Of a DNA stretch of 64,000 nt, positions 28,936 through 38,641 are shown one piece after another. The stretch is from Mucilaginibacter sp. 14171R-50 (lineage in GTDB: Bacteria; Bacteroidota; Bacteroidia; Sphingobacteriales; Sphingobacteriaceae). The notes under the pieces were generated by a model. The model did no database searches. It saw nothing but the letters and a program-made list of their open reading frames with translations, and was not told the origin of the DNA. The stretch is taken from NCBI RefSeq assembly GCF_010093045.1, contig NZ_CP048115.1, forward strand, positions 1,736,001 to 1,800,000. The letters run 5' to 3'. Every line of letters starts with the position of its first letter. The first letter of the stretch is position 1. The position numbers and the translations under genes were made by a program.

Positions 28936-30258
28936 TTATTTAGCGCTTACACGCCATATGCGGTTACTGGCATCGTCGGCTACCAGCAGCGAGCCATCTT
29001 TAGCAACAGCTACACCAACCGGTCGGCCGTAAACCTCGCGCTTTTCCAGATTGGCAACAAAGCCCGTTAAAAAATCCTCCATCTGCGGGGCTGGTTTGTT
29101 ATTGGTAAACGGCACAAAGCCTACCTTGTAACCCGATAAAACGGACCTGTTCCACGAGCCATGCTGACCAATAAAAGCGCCGTTAACATACTTAGTGGGA
29201 AACATTTTTCCGGTATAAAACACCAGCCCCAGCGATGCCGTATGCGGGCCTAAGGATAAGTCGGGGGTAATGGTTTTCTTTACCATATCCGGGCGTTTTA
29301 CTTCAGTCCGCGGGTCCTCATGCTGCCCAAAGTACGCCCATGGCCAGCCGTAAAAGCCGCCTTGTTTAACACTGGTAAGGTAATCGGGTACCAGGTCGTC
29401 GCCCAGTTTGTCCCGTTCGTTAACAACCGCGTATAACACGCCGGTACCCGGCTGCAGGTCTATCCCGGCAGGGTTGCGCAACCCGCTGGCATACACGCGC
29501 TCGCCGCTGCCATCGGGGTTTATTTCCAGCACATCGGCGCGGCGCTTTTCCACATCCATGCCGTGCTCGGCTATGTTGGTGCCTGAGCCTACCGAAACAT
29601 ATATTTTAGTGCCCGCCGCATTCGCGCGGATGTTGCGTGTCCAGTGGTTATTGTACCCGCCGGCAGGCAGCGATAATATCATTTTGCCCGGCGCGGTTAT
29701 TTTGGTTTGCCCGGCCGTATAATCGTATTTCCACAAGCCATCGGTGTTGGCTACATAAAATGAATTGCCCAGTATCAACATACCGTATGGCTGATTTAAA
29801 TTACTCAAAAACACCCTACGCAGGTTGGGTATGCCGTCGCCGTCGGTATCGCGCAAAATGCTTATGCGATTAGCGCTTTTACCCAGGTTTTGCGAAGCCG
29901 CTACGCCGATGATCTTGGCGCCTATCTTTTTAATGCCCTTAACCTCGGTATTGGCTTCGGATACAAAGATATCGCCGTTGGGGGCCACATAAATATTGCG
30001 CGGGTTGCGCAGGGTATCGGCAAATAAATTAACGTTAAAGCCCGCGGGTGCAACCGGCGTTTTACCTGCGGGCCAGCCAATCACCTTGCTGTAATTGCTT
30101 ACAGATTTTGTTTGGTAGGGCGCGGGCAAATTAACACCCTGGCTTGCCGGCGTGTTAATTTCATCGGCTTTAGAGGCGTCTACTTTTTTTTGTTTGCAGC
30201 TCGCAGCTAAAAGAGTAATGCTTGCTATGTATAGGAGATGTGTTCTGAAGATCGGCAT
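28936..30258 (-). CDS. Soluble quinoprotein sugar (sorbosone/glucose) dehydrogenase-like lipoprotein
   Basis: A 440-residue lipoprotein. The ATG at 30258 gives a compact lipoprotein signal (MPIFRTHLLYIASITLLAAS then CKQKK); an ATG 21 bases upstream is less natural. The body is a six-bladed beta-propeller with GFNVNLFADTLRNPRNIYVA, NHWTRNIRANAAGTKIYVSV, GLRNPAGIDLQPGTGVLYAV and GAFIGQHGSWNRSVLSGYKV, the pattern of PQQ-dependent glucose/sorbosone dehydrogenases. The family oxidises sugars or related alcohols in the periplasm, but many lipoprotein members have no proven activity. It stands alone between a REP element and the T9SS genes. Confidence 0.85.
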   Translation of the reverse strand: MPIFRTHLLYIASITLLAASCKQKKVDASKADEINTPASQGVNLPAPYQTKSVSNYSKVIGWPAGKTPVAPAGFNVNLFADTLRNPRNIYVAPNGDIFVSEANTEVKGIKKIGAKIIGVAASQNLGKSANRISILRDTDGDGIPNLRRVFLSNLNQPYGMLILGNSFYVANTDGLWKYDYTAGQTKITAPGKMILSLPAGGYNNHWTRNIRANAAGTKIYVSVGSGTNIAEHGMDVEKRRADVLEINPDGSGERVYASGLRNPAGIDLQPGTGVLYAVVNERDKLGDDLVPDYLTSVKQGGFYGWPWAYFGQHEDPRTEVKRPDMVKKTITPDLSLGPHTASLGLVFYTGKMFPTKYVNGAFIGQHGSWNRSVLSGYKVGFVPFTNNKPAPQMEDFLTGFVANLEKREVYGRPVGVAVAKDGSLLVADDASNRIWRVSAK

Positions 30259-30353
30259 GCTGAAATAACCTGCGCACATGGGTTTTGTTTTGCGGATGTA
30301 TTACCTAAACGCCTTTATTACAAAGATTAACGCATTTATGTGACAAAAAAATA

Positions 30354-30361
30354 TATTTTTG
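30354..30361 (+). promoter_or_regulatory. Candidate -7 promoter element (TATTTTTG)
   Basis: Exact TAnnTTTG match 25 bases before the ATG at 30386. It overlaps a possible upstream TTG start, so it argues for the ATG. A nearly identical element precedes the third paralog at 34483. Confidence 0.45.
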
Positions 30362-30385
30362 AATAAGTTGTACGCCAGCTGCATA

Positions 30386-32344
30386 ATGCTAACCAATAAG
30401 TTAAAATCACTCTTACTGCTATTGATGATATTGCTTTCGGCAAGGGTTGTTGCGCAAAACAGCCTTGGCGACCCGGTGCTTTATGAAGATTTTGGTTTCG
30501 GTACTAATTATACCCCACTTGGTCCTCCGCTAAAAGGCGATTACAGCACAATGAAATACGGCGGTGATGGCGGCAGGTGCCCTAACCCGGGGGCATATCT
30601 GATCTTGAACAGTTCGTCTAATTGTTATGGCGATAGTTTCAAAACCATCAATTTTGACCATAGCGGAGGCAGCCCATTTGGTTATTTGATGATGGTGAAC
30701 GGCGACAGCAAGCCCGTAATATATTACACGCGTATTATTGAAGGTGGTAAGTTTTGCGGCGGCGCACGCTACCAATTTGCGGCCTATCTGAATAATATCA
30801 ATAAAGGTATGCCCAGGCCCGATGGATATGTTGATGCCGATGTTAAATTTACTGTTAAATCATCAAAAGGCGCGATCTTGGGCACCTATACAACGGGCCC
30901 CATAGACCCTGACGATAGCTTTGTACAGTATCATGTTGATTTTAATGCACCGAACGATGGTTCTGATATTATAATCGAATTAAGCAATAACGCTTTAACC
31001 GGCACCGTTGGTAACGATTTTGCTTTAGATGATATTACTGTAAAAGCTTACGGCCCTGTAATAGATGTGGGTATTGGCACAGTAGCCGGCCCTGCGCCAA
31101 TTAATACAACTCAATGCCTGGATGGCGGGCCAAAAACATACGTTCTAAAATCATTAGTCCATAACTATGCCTCGCCGCTTTACCAATGGCAGCTAAACTT
31201 TAATAACACCGGATGGAAAAATATCGACGGGGCAACAAATAAAGACCTGAACCTATCGACTACTTTTTTAAACCCTGCAGTTGGCAAATACCAGTACCGG
31301 GTTGGGGCTTTAAGCGCGCCGGGGACATCGTTAAACTGCCAGACGTTCTCGCAGGCTATAACGATCGACGTTGTTAAAAACCCTGATTACAAGTTACCTG
31401 ATACAACCACTGTTTGCCAAGGCGAAATATTATCTATACATGCTGATGGCGGGACAGATTTTTACTGGACCCTGCCTGATGGGACCCACTCTACCGACCA
31501 TTTCTTAAATGTAACTACCAGCGCCTCTAAAAGTAATGAAGGCATATACCAGGTTGTTATTTCGCGGGATGGCTGCTCATATACCACTCAAACCAGGGTG
31601 GTGGTAGGCGAGCCTTTAACCGTAACCGTTGATGATGCCTCGCCCGTAATATGCGAGGGCACTTCAGTACAATTAGGGGTGCACGGGGGGCTTAAATATA
31701 AATGGACACCATCTGCCGGGTTAGATCATGATGATATACCCAACCCTATAGCCAACCCAACCGATAACACTGCATATAATGTTTTGATAAGTAACGATGG
31801 CTGTACCAAAGAAAGAACTATTGTGGTGACGGTTTTAAAGTTACCCGTTGCAAATGCCGGTCCCGACAGGACAATGAAAGAAGGCGAACCCATAAAGCTG
31901 CAGGGCTCGGCCAGCGGGTCGAATATAAATATCTATTGGACACCCACCGAATATATGGACGACCCCACATCGCTTACCCCAAGGATAGACCCGCCGGATA
32001 GCAGAACGTATACCCTGCACGTGGAGTCGCCTGACAATTGCGGGATAGTAAGTGATGAGATGTACGTAAGGGTTTTTAAAAAACTTACCATCCCCTCAAC
32101 TTTTACACCCAATGGCGACGGGATGAACGACACCTGGCATATTGATAAGCTGATAACCTACCCCGAGAGTGTGCTGTATGTTTATACACGGGAGGGGAAA
32201 GAGGTGTTCAGGGCCGTTGGTGACGCCAAACAATGGAATGGTATTTACCAGGGCAAGGCCTTGCCGGCAGGTGTTTACTACTATATCATCGATCTTAAAA
32301 ATAACCTGCCAAAACAGGGCGGCTGGGTTATGCTGATAAGATAA
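30386..32344 (+). CDS. T9SS type-B sorted surface protein, tandem paralog 1
   Basis: A 652-residue secreted protein. The start at 30386 gives MLTNKLKSLLLLLMILLSAR and cleavage after VVAQ. The mature N-terminus begins NSLGDPVLYEDFGFGTNYTP. A 200-residue beta-rich adhesin-like domain ends in GNDFALDDITVKAYGP, then come Ig/PKD-like domains with repeated VCEGxxxxLxAxGG-x-x-Y-x-W patterns, and a C-terminal T9SS type-B sorting domain (TIGR04131-like, about the last 85 residues, from IPSTFTPNGDGMNDTW). The type IX machinery would carry it across the outer membrane. Ligand unknown. First of three paralogs in tandem. Confidence 0.85.
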   Translation: MLTNKLKSLLLLLMILLSARVVAQNSLGDPVLYEDFGFGTNYTPLGPPLKGDYSTMKYGGDGGRCPNPGAYLILNSSSNCYGDSFKTINFDHSGGSPFGYLMMVNGDSKPVIYYTRIIEGGKFCGGARYQFAAYLNNINKGMPRPDGYVDADVKFTVKSSKGAILGTYTTGPIDPDDSFVQYHVDFNAPNDGSDIIIELSNNALTGTVGNDFALDDITVKAYGPVIDVGIGTVAGPAPINTTQCLDGGPKTYVLKSLVHNYASPLYQWQLNFNNTGWKNIDGATNKDLNLSTTFLNPAVGKYQYRVGALSAPGTSLNCQTFSQAITIDVVKNPDYKLPDTTTVCQGEILSIHADGGTDFYWTLPDGTHSTDHFLNVTTSASKSNEGIYQVVISRDGCSYTTQTRVVVGEPLTVTVDDASPVICEGTSVQLGVHGGLKYKWTPSAGLDHDDIPNPIANPTDNTAYNVLISNDGCTKERTIVVTVLKLPVANAGPDRTMKEGEPIKLQGSASGSNINIYWTPTEYMDDPTSLTPRIDPPDSRTYTLHVESPDNCGIVSDEMYVRVFKKLTIPSTFTPNGDGMNDTWHIDKLITYPESVLYVYTREGKEVFRAVGDAKQWNGIYQGKALPAGVYYYIIDLKNNLPKQGGWVMLIR

Positions 32345-32452
32345 AATAATTGAAGTATGCCGGAGCATTAAATGGTTACGCTTGTTGGCCAGTGCAAACG
32401 TTAAGCAACAATGCGCCGAAAATATAATTTTAATACAGGGACACGAACACCA

Positions 32453-34396
32453 ATGCCAAGTAAAAAACACTGGTTATTATTATTAACCCTTATCATAGCA
32501 TCTGCATCACACCTGAAGGGCCAGAACGGCAGCCTTGGTGACCCCGTGCTTAATGAAACCTTTGGCGTGGGCTCTACTTATAAACCTATAGGTGATCCTT
32601 TGCCTTCCGGCATTACAAATTTGCAGTTTGTGAAGGATAAGTGCCCGTCTGGCAGCGGCCAATATACGATTGCGTCCAGTTCTGGTGGCTGCCTTGGGGA
32701 AACCTGGCACGTCGTATCGCAGGACAGGACGAAACCCTCGCAACCTGCCGGATATATGATGATTATAAACGCGTCAGACAATCCCGATGTGTTTTATACA
32801 CAAAGGATTCCGGGCAGCTTACTATGCTCGGGCGGCAAGTATCAGTTTGCCGTCGATATTTTAAACATCCTTCGAGATATGCCTGAAACGCAGGGGTATG
32901 ACCAGCCTAACGTAAGCTTTATTGTAGAAGATGCAAATGGTAATGCTTTACAGCCACCTCAAAACACAGGCACTATATTAGCGACTGCAGGTGTAAATTG
33001 GGTTAACTATAAAGTTGATTTTACTGCACCAATTAGCGGAGATGTTGTAGTAAAATTAAAAAATAACACCTTCGGCAGCATGGGTAACGACCTTGTATTG
33101 GATAATATAACCGTTAGGCCGTATGGCCCTGAATTGGCTGTAGGTTTCACCACCCCCGAGGATAATTCAACCCGGGAGCTTTGCGTGGATAACGCCACAA
33201 CACATTACAGTTTAGTTGCACAGCCCGTAAACAGTGTTACCGCTATATATCAGTGGCAGCGTAACGTTGATAATAAGGGATGGGAAAATATCCCGGGGGC
33301 TACATCGGTATCTATAGGGGTTAATGTGCCGCATACCAAAGGCACATACCGGTATAGATTAGGTGTTTTAACCGCGCCGGGTGTATCGCTAAACTGTCAG
33401 ACTTTTTCGGCCCCGCTAACGGTAAATGTTAATGCTGTGCCAAAATACGACCTGCCGGCTGTTACCAATTTTTGCGAGGGAAGTACCCTGGAGTTTTTTG
33501 GCAACCAGGGGCAATCGTATGACTGGACGGGGCCGAACGGCTTTCACTCAACCAAACAAAGCCCCAGGATAGCGGACAACGCCAACCAGAGTATGGAGGG
33601 GATATATACCCTTGTAATAACAGGTGACGGTGGTTGCCCTTACATTACAAAAACCAAAGCGATTTGGCACCCCACCTTACAACCATCCGTAGAAAATGAC
33701 AGCCTCACCATTTGTGAGGGCGATGTGGTGCAACTGCGTGCAAGCGGCGGTACTATTTACAAATGGTCGCCTGCCGCAGGCTTAGATCATGATGATATCA
33801 GTAACCCCATGGCAAGCCCTTCGGTTACTACAGCTTATACAGTCACTATAGGCAATGGAGGCTGCGAGCAACCCAGTACGGTAAGGGTAACCGTTTTAAA
33901 AAGACCTGTGGCAAAAGCGGGACCTGACCGGGGGATAAATGAAGGAGAACCGGTAACACTGCATGCTACGGCAATTGGGACCAGCTATTACTGGACGCCA
34001 TCCCTTTATATGGACGACCCTTCATCGCTAACTCCAACGGTTAACCCGCCCGATAATCAAACTTATATATTGCATGTGCAAACGCCTGAATGCGGCATCG
34101 TTACCGACGAGGTGAACATAAGGGTGTTTAAAAAGCTTACCATCCCCTCAACTTTTACACCTAATGGCGACGGGATGAATGATACCTGGCATATTGATAA
34201 GCTGATCACCTATCCCGAAAGTGTGCTGTATGTTTACACACGGGAGGGGAAAGAGGTGTTCAGGACCGTTGGTGACGCCAAACAATGGAATGGTATTTAC
34301 CAGGGCAAGGCCTTGCCGGCAGGCGTTTACTACTATATCATCGATCTTAAAAATAACCTGCCAAAACAGGGCGGCTGGGTTATGCTGCTGCGGTAA
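32453..34396 (+). CDS. T9SS type-B sorted surface protein, tandem paralog 2
   Basis: A 647-residue paralog of the preceding gene. The signal starts MPSKKHWLLLLTLIIASASH and is cleaved near KGQ; the mature part begins NGSLGDPVLNETFGVGSTYK. Same order: N-terminal domain ending GNDLVLDNITVRPYGP, Ig-like domains (ICEGDVVQLRASGGTIYKW), and a sorting domain that is almost identical to paralog 1, also at the DNA level (about 34128-34386 against 32079-32334). No own promoter is evident in the 108-base spacer, so it is probably co-transcribed with paralog 1. A longer reading from 32411 is possible but spoils the signal peptide. Confidence 0.85.
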   Translation: MPSKKHWLLLLTLIIASASHLKGQNGSLGDPVLNETFGVGSTYKPIGDPLPSGITNLQFVKDKCPSGSGQYTIASSSGGCLGETWHVVSQDRTKPSQPAGYMMIINASDNPDVFYTQRIPGSLLCSGGKYQFAVDILNILRDMPETQGYDQPNVSFIVEDANGNALQPPQNTGTILATAGVNWVNYKVDFTAPISGDVVVKLKNNTFGSMGNDLVLDNITVRPYGPELAVGFTTPEDNSTRELCVDNATTHYSLVAQPVNSVTAIYQWQRNVDNKGWENIPGATSVSIGVNVPHTKGTYRYRLGVLTAPGVSLNCQTFSAPLTVNVNAVPKYDLPAVTNFCEGSTLEFFGNQGQSYDWTGPNGFHSTKQSPRIADNANQSMEGIYTLVITGDGGCPYITKTKAIWHPTLQPSVENDSLTICEGDVVQLRASGGTIYKWSPAAGLDHDDISNPMASPSVTTAYTVTIGNGGCEQPSTVRVTVLKRPVAKAGPDRGINEGEPVTLHATAIGTSYYWTPSLYMDDPSSLTPTVNPPDNQTYILHVQTPECGIVTDEVNIRVFKKLTIPSTFTPNGDGMNDTWHIDKLITYPESVLYVYTREGKEVFRTVGDAKQWNGIYQGKALPAGVYYYIIDLKNNLPKQGGWVMLLR

Positions 34397-34482
34397 GCGC
34401 TCCTGCAACTATTCAGCAATATAAAAATGTACTTTAAGCACCCTAATAGCATAAACACATGTCATACCTTGGCTAAAAATTA

Positions 34483-34490
34483 TATTTTTG
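34483..34490 (+). promoter_or_regulatory. Candidate -7 promoter element (TATTTTTG)
   Basis: Exact TAnnTTTG match 28 bases before the ATG at 34518, in the same TATATTTTTGA context as the element of paralog 1. It suggests paralog 3 has its own transcript. Confidence 0.45.
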
Positions 34491-34517
34491 ACAACCCACC
34501 GTTTTTACAACAGCCCT

Positions 34518-36476
34518 ATGCCGCTAACTAAACTAAGGCTCTTTTTCATGCTGACACTTTTACTTGGTAGTACACACGGGTGGGCACAAGTATGTACCGG
34601 CAGTTTAGGCGACCCTGTATTTACGTTTGATTTCGGCTCGGGCAATGAAATGAAGTTTCCAACCACGGGTTATTCTTTCCGTGGCGGTTCATGCCCCGAC
34701 GACGGACAATACTCCATTTCAAAAACCGAAACGGGGTGCCACGATGATACTTGGCACAAAGTATTAAAAGATCATACAGGCAACGATGGTTACATGATGG
34801 TAATTAACGCAGATGCGGTTGCAGGGAAAGAGTTTTTTAGTAAGGAAACAACCATTGAGGGCACAAACCTGGGGGCATTATGTGAAAACACGACGTATGA
34901 ATTTTCGGCTTATATATTAAACCTGATAAAGGCAGGCCAGTTTGGCTTTATCGAACCGAAGATCACTTTTATTATACAAACAACTACCGGCGAGATCATC
35001 AAACAGTCGGACCCTACAGACATACCGCCAACCGGCAACCCCGATGGGTGGGAAAAATATGGGGTATACTTTACTACCCCGCCCGGCGTAACAACAGTGG
35101 TAGTAAAAATGGTGAACAATGCCCCCGGCGGGGCCGGTAACGACTTTTTGCTTGATGATATCGCTTTCAGGGCATGTGGGCCTGTAGTAAAGGCCGGTAT
35201 TGCCGGTGATGTATCGGTTACGCAAACTAATTTGTGTGCGGGTAACTCAAAAACGTATACTATCAAAGCCGAACAGCCGGCGGGTTATGCAAATGCTAAA
35301 TACCAATGGCAGCAAAATTTAAATAACGGGCAGGGATGGAAGGACATGGCGGGCGAAGAAAGCCTGTCGCTTACGCTCGATTTCCCCGCCGGTAAGCCGG
35401 TCGGCACCTATCAGTACAGGCTTGGGGTAGCCGAGGGTGGAAATATCCAGTCGTTAAATTGTCGGGTATATTCAAACACGGTGACTATTGATATAACAGC
35501 ATATCCTGATCCTCCCCAGCTTTTACCCCTAAATGTTTGCGAGGGCGATCCGTTCACTTTGACCGCAGCGGGTGGTGCAACTTATAAATGGACCGGCCCA
35601 AACCTGCCAGAAACTTCTGAAAACCCGCTGGTGATTGCCAATGCAGGCGCGGGTATGCAGGGCCGGTATACGGTCGAAGTAATATCGGCGGCTGGGTGTT
35701 CAACATTCAGGTACGTTGATGTTACTGTGAACCAAAAACCGGTAATACAATTGAGCAATGCCAACCCCGCTGTTTGCGGCGGCGATGGTGTCACCATCAG
35801 CGCATTTGCCACAGATGCTAAAACATACAGTTGGTTCCCTGTAAGCGGCTTATCCAACCCCAATATTGCTAACCCCGTAGCCAGCCCCGATGTATCTACA
35901 CAGTACACCGTTACCGTTACCGCTAACAATGGCTGCGTTAGTACGGGGATGGTGCTGGTAACAGTGAAAGACCGGCCTGTGGCCAGCGCTGGTGAAGATA
36001 AAAAAATATTTGAGGGGCAATCGGTAACGCTGGAAGGAAAGGTAAGCGGCAGCGTCTTGAACTATACATGGTCTCCACCCGATTTTCTCGACGATCCGCA
36101 CTCGTTAACGCCCGTAGCAACACCTCCCGTTAATAAAACGTATACCCTCACAGTTACGTCGGATAACGACTGCGGTATTGCCGAAAGCAGCGTATTTATA
36201 AGGGTTTACAACAAGTTAGTGTTACCAAGCACCTTTACCCCCAATAACGACGGCGTGAACGATATTTTGAATATTGAAGCATTACAGACCTATCCTGAGA
36301 GCATCATAACCATTTATACCCGCGACGGCAAACAGGTATTTCGAAGCAAGGGCTACAGTAAACCGTGGGACGGTAAATTTAATGGGAGCCCCCTGCCTGC
36401 AGGTACTTACTATTATGTTATCGACCTGAAGAACGACACGCCCACGCGGTCGGGGTGGGTAATGCTGATGCGGTAA
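34518..36476 (+). CDS. T9SS type-B sorted surface protein, tandem paralog 3
   Basis: A 652-residue paralog. Signal MPLTKLRLFFMLTLLLGSTH, cleaved after GWAQ. The mature N-terminus VCTGSLGDPVFTFDFGSGNE keeps the shared GSLGDPV-x-x-x-x-F-G motif. The N-terminal domain ends GNDFLLDDIAFRACGP, then Ig-like repeats (NVCEGDPFTLTAAGGATYKW, and NPAVCGGDGVTISAFA) and the sorting domain (LPSTFTPNNDGVNDILNIEA). Its sorting domain is clearly more diverged than those of paralogs 1 and 2. Convergent with the next gene, whose stop is 16 bases away. Confidence 0.85.
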   Translation: MPLTKLRLFFMLTLLLGSTHGWAQVCTGSLGDPVFTFDFGSGNEMKFPTTGYSFRGGSCPDDGQYSISKTETGCHDDTWHKVLKDHTGNDGYMMVINADAVAGKEFFSKETTIEGTNLGALCENTTYEFSAYILNLIKAGQFGFIEPKITFIIQTTTGEIIKQSDPTDIPPTGNPDGWEKYGVYFTTPPGVTTVVVKMVNNAPGGAGNDFLLDDIAFRACGPVVKAGIAGDVSVTQTNLCAGNSKTYTIKAEQPAGYANAKYQWQQNLNNGQGWKDMAGEESLSLTLDFPAGKPVGTYQYRLGVAEGGNIQSLNCRVYSNTVTIDITAYPDPPQLLPLNVCEGDPFTLTAAGGATYKWTGPNLPETSENPLVIANAGAGMQGRYTVEVISAAGCSTFRYVDVTVNQKPVIQLSNANPAVCGGDGVTISAFATDAKTYSWFPVSGLSNPNIANPVASPDVSTQYTVTVTANNGCVSTGMVLVTVKDRPVASAGEDKKIFEGQSVTLEGKVSGSVLNYTWSPPDFLDDPHSLTPVATPPVNKTYTLTVTSDNDCGIAESSVFIRVYNKLVLPSTFTPNNDGVNDILNIEALQTYPESIITIYTRDGKQVFRSKGYSKPWDGKFNGSPLPAGTYYYVIDLKNDTPTRSGWVMLMR

Positions 36477-36492
36477 TGCTAAACAGTAATAT

Positions 36493-37734
36493 TTATTTAA
36501 ACGAATAATTTATACCTGCCTGTATGAAATTGTTATTTATAAAAAAATCGCTGTTGCTGTTTACATCACTGGTAGTTAAATAAGCTACAGATATGTCTAT
36601 CTTTTTATTGATGATGATCCCGGCTTTTAACGCAAAACTGGTAAAGTACTTATTCAACCTGAAAAGCTCATCTGGTTGGTGGTCAAAATCGCTGCCATTT
36701 TTTTGTATCAAACCCTTGTCAACGTACTGTGCGTATGCCATCTGAAAACCCAACCCGGAATAAAACTTAAAATTTTGCGCGTTATATAAATTATAAAGCA
36801 CCTCTGGCTCAATAGAATACATTATCTGTGTAAAATGATAAACGATCTCATCAGACGGCGACACCAGATTTGGATAATATGATTCGTATTTATTTGCGCC
36901 CACTCCTAACTCGATACGGAAGGCAAGCGCCTGAGTATTTTGATCCATGAAAAAGTTGAAACCGCCGGTAACTCTTGGCAATACCGATGTGTGCGTTTGG
37001 CCGTCAACTTTATTGTATACGCTTCGTGTTTGATATAAAGCTACATTAACACCCGCACCTGCATAAAAATAATTTGCTTTGATTGTGTTATCCTCTTTAA
37101 CGGTTTTAAAATTGTTTAGCTTACTCACTATTGATAACATGCCCGGGTAACTATACTCGCTTCTTTGTATGTATATATTCAATTTAGCATCAAGCAGATT
37201 GTTCTTACTGGCTATAACACTAAGCTGTTTTCGATATGTATTTTCTTCAATACTGCTGTTCTGCCTGTCGGTTGAATGATACGTGCGGTATATAAGTTCA
37301 GTGGGCCCCTGGCTGCCTTCGCTTATAAAGTACCGGGCCTTAATGCGGTCCTGGTAGCTGTAAAGTGTTACAATATTGCCTTTTTGAAGCACCTTTAAAA
37401 AGATCTGGCCGTTCGTGAACGAGGTATCGCGGCTGTCGGGAAGTCTGTCACCGCTGATCTCATCGGTTGAAACAGGGCCGTTATAGGTTTTATAAGCGGC
37501 TAAGCCTGCTATTTCAAAGCCTGCTACATCTGCAGGGGTTATCTTGCTTTTATCACTGTTTAGCGCGGCTTTAAATTCTATGGTTGCGGGGTTTTCGCCC
37601 CATTCACGGTAATTGATATACCCCCGCGTGGTATCGCCGTTGTTATTCAGGAGGTAGCCGGGCTTATAGTTGCTTTGTGCAGAAAGGCATAAAGAATGTA
37701 GTACGAGGATCGCTACACAGTAAAATTTCTTCAT
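36493..37734 (-). CDS. Exported protein with C-terminal outer membrane beta-barrel, unknown function
   Basis: A 413-residue protein with signal peptide MKKFYCVAILVLHSLCLSAQ. Residues 25-190 form a domain shared with the gene at 37840: YKPGYLLNNNGDTTRGYINY and KGNIVTLYSYQDRIKARYFI mirror GYVIDLKGDTLRGFIEEHEW and GKNISLYAYADNVKTRYFV. The C-terminal 200 residues alternate hydrophobic and polar positions and end NNFIQAGINYSFK, a typical outer membrane strand, with GAGVNVALYQTRS, FRIELGVGANKYES and FYSGLGFQMAYAQY as further strands. No known family is recognised. It is likely an outer membrane porin-like or anchor protein. Confidence 0.7.
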   Translation of the reverse strand: MKKFYCVAILVLHSLCLSAQSNYKPGYLLNNNGDTTRGYINYREWGENPATIEFKAALNSDKSKITPADVAGFEIAGLAAYKTYNGPVSTDEISGDRLPDSRDTSFTNGQIFLKVLQKGNIVTLYSYQDRIKARYFISEGSQGPTELIYRTYHSTDRQNSSIEENTYRKQLSVIASKNNLLDAKLNIYIQRSEYSYPGMLSIVSKLNNFKTVKEDNTIKANYFYAGAGVNVALYQTRSVYNKVDGQTHTSVLPRVTGGFNFFMDQNTQALAFRIELGVGANKYESYYPNLVSPSDEIVYHFTQIMYSIEPEVLYNLYNAQNFKFYSGLGFQMAYAQYVDKGLIQKNGSDFDHQPDELFRLNKYFTSFALKAGIIINKKIDISVAYLTTSDVNSNSDFFINNNFIQAGINYSFK

Positions 37735-37839
37735 TTTGTACTTAAGGCTTGGTTGTTAAATATATATATTAAACTTAAATAGCGGTTGCTGGTCAGATGC
37801 TTGCTTAGCGTTTGCAGGGTACAATAGTTTGGTTGATGC

Positions 37840-38577
37840 TTACAATTTGCCAAACACCTGGTAACCTATAAAAACAAACAGTGCCAGGGCAAAGGCTAGC
37901 TTGAGATAGCTTTTTTTCTTCTTTACAAGTACCGGCTTGTCTATACCGTTTATTTTGGATGCAACATCAACAACACTGTGCTCACGGTATTCTAAACCGT
38001 CTAACTGCTTTTGCAGGTCATCGTCAAGGCGGCCATACTTTAAAGCAATCGACCTAAGTTGCTGTATAAACACATTATCCGTTTGGGTGCGTACCGGGTC
38101 TGTTGCCTGCACACTTGGCTTTATGTATACCATGTATATCAATTCTTGCGGCGTGGCATCCTTCTCACTTACAAAGTAGCGCGTTTTAACATTGTCAGCG
38201 TAAGCATACAGCGAAATATTTTTACCGGCTTGCAACACTTCCAGGAATACGGTATCCAGTTTGGTTGTTGTGTCCTTCGCGTATAAATGGTTCTCGTCTG
38301 TGGTAGCCAGGCTTATGCGGCAGATATGCCGTTTATAGGTTACTGCGCTTTCAACCGTAAATTGATCAATATCGGCAACTGTAAATTTCCGGGCATTATC
38401 GGTGCCATGGGTTTTAAAGGAAACTACACGTGGGTTGTTATCCCATTCGTGCTCCTCAATAAAACCCCTTAGCGTATCACCTTTCAGATCTATAACGTAG
38501 CCGGGTTTAAATGCTCTTTGCGAAAAACAAACAGATGGGAGTAAAACTGCTGATAGCAGTATATAGTACAGTTTCAT
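37840..38577 (-). CDS. Exported protein paralogous to 36493, with C-terminal membrane helix
   Basis: A 245-residue protein: signal peptide MKLYYILLSAVLLPSVCFSQ, the shared domain (GYVIDLKGDTLRGFIEEHEW to QELIYMVYIKPS), a charged linker with a coiled-coil tendency (ALKYGRLDDDLQKQLDGLEY), and one C-terminal membrane helix (YLKLAFALALFVFIGYQVFG). It seems to be the same periplasmic domain on a different anchor: an inner membrane helix in place of the barrel of its neighbour. Upstream of 36493 on the same strand with 105 bases between, so possibly co-expressed. Confidence 0.7.
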   Translation of the reverse strand: MKLYYILLSAVLLPSVCFSQRAFKPGYVIDLKGDTLRGFIEEHEWDNNPRVVSFKTHGTDNARKFTVADIDQFTVESAVTYKRHICRISLATTDENHLYAKDTTTKLDTVFLEVLQAGKNISLYAYADNVKTRYFVSEKDATPQELIYMVYIKPSVQATDPVRTQTDNVFIQQLRSIALKYGRLDDDLQKQLDGLEYREHSVVDVASKINGIDKPVLVKKKKSYLKLAFALALFVFIGYQVFGKL

Positions 38578-38641
38578 AATTGTGATAATAGCCGGCGTGA
38601 ATATAAGAAATATGCGCCAACCTGTATGGTTTATTCAGATG

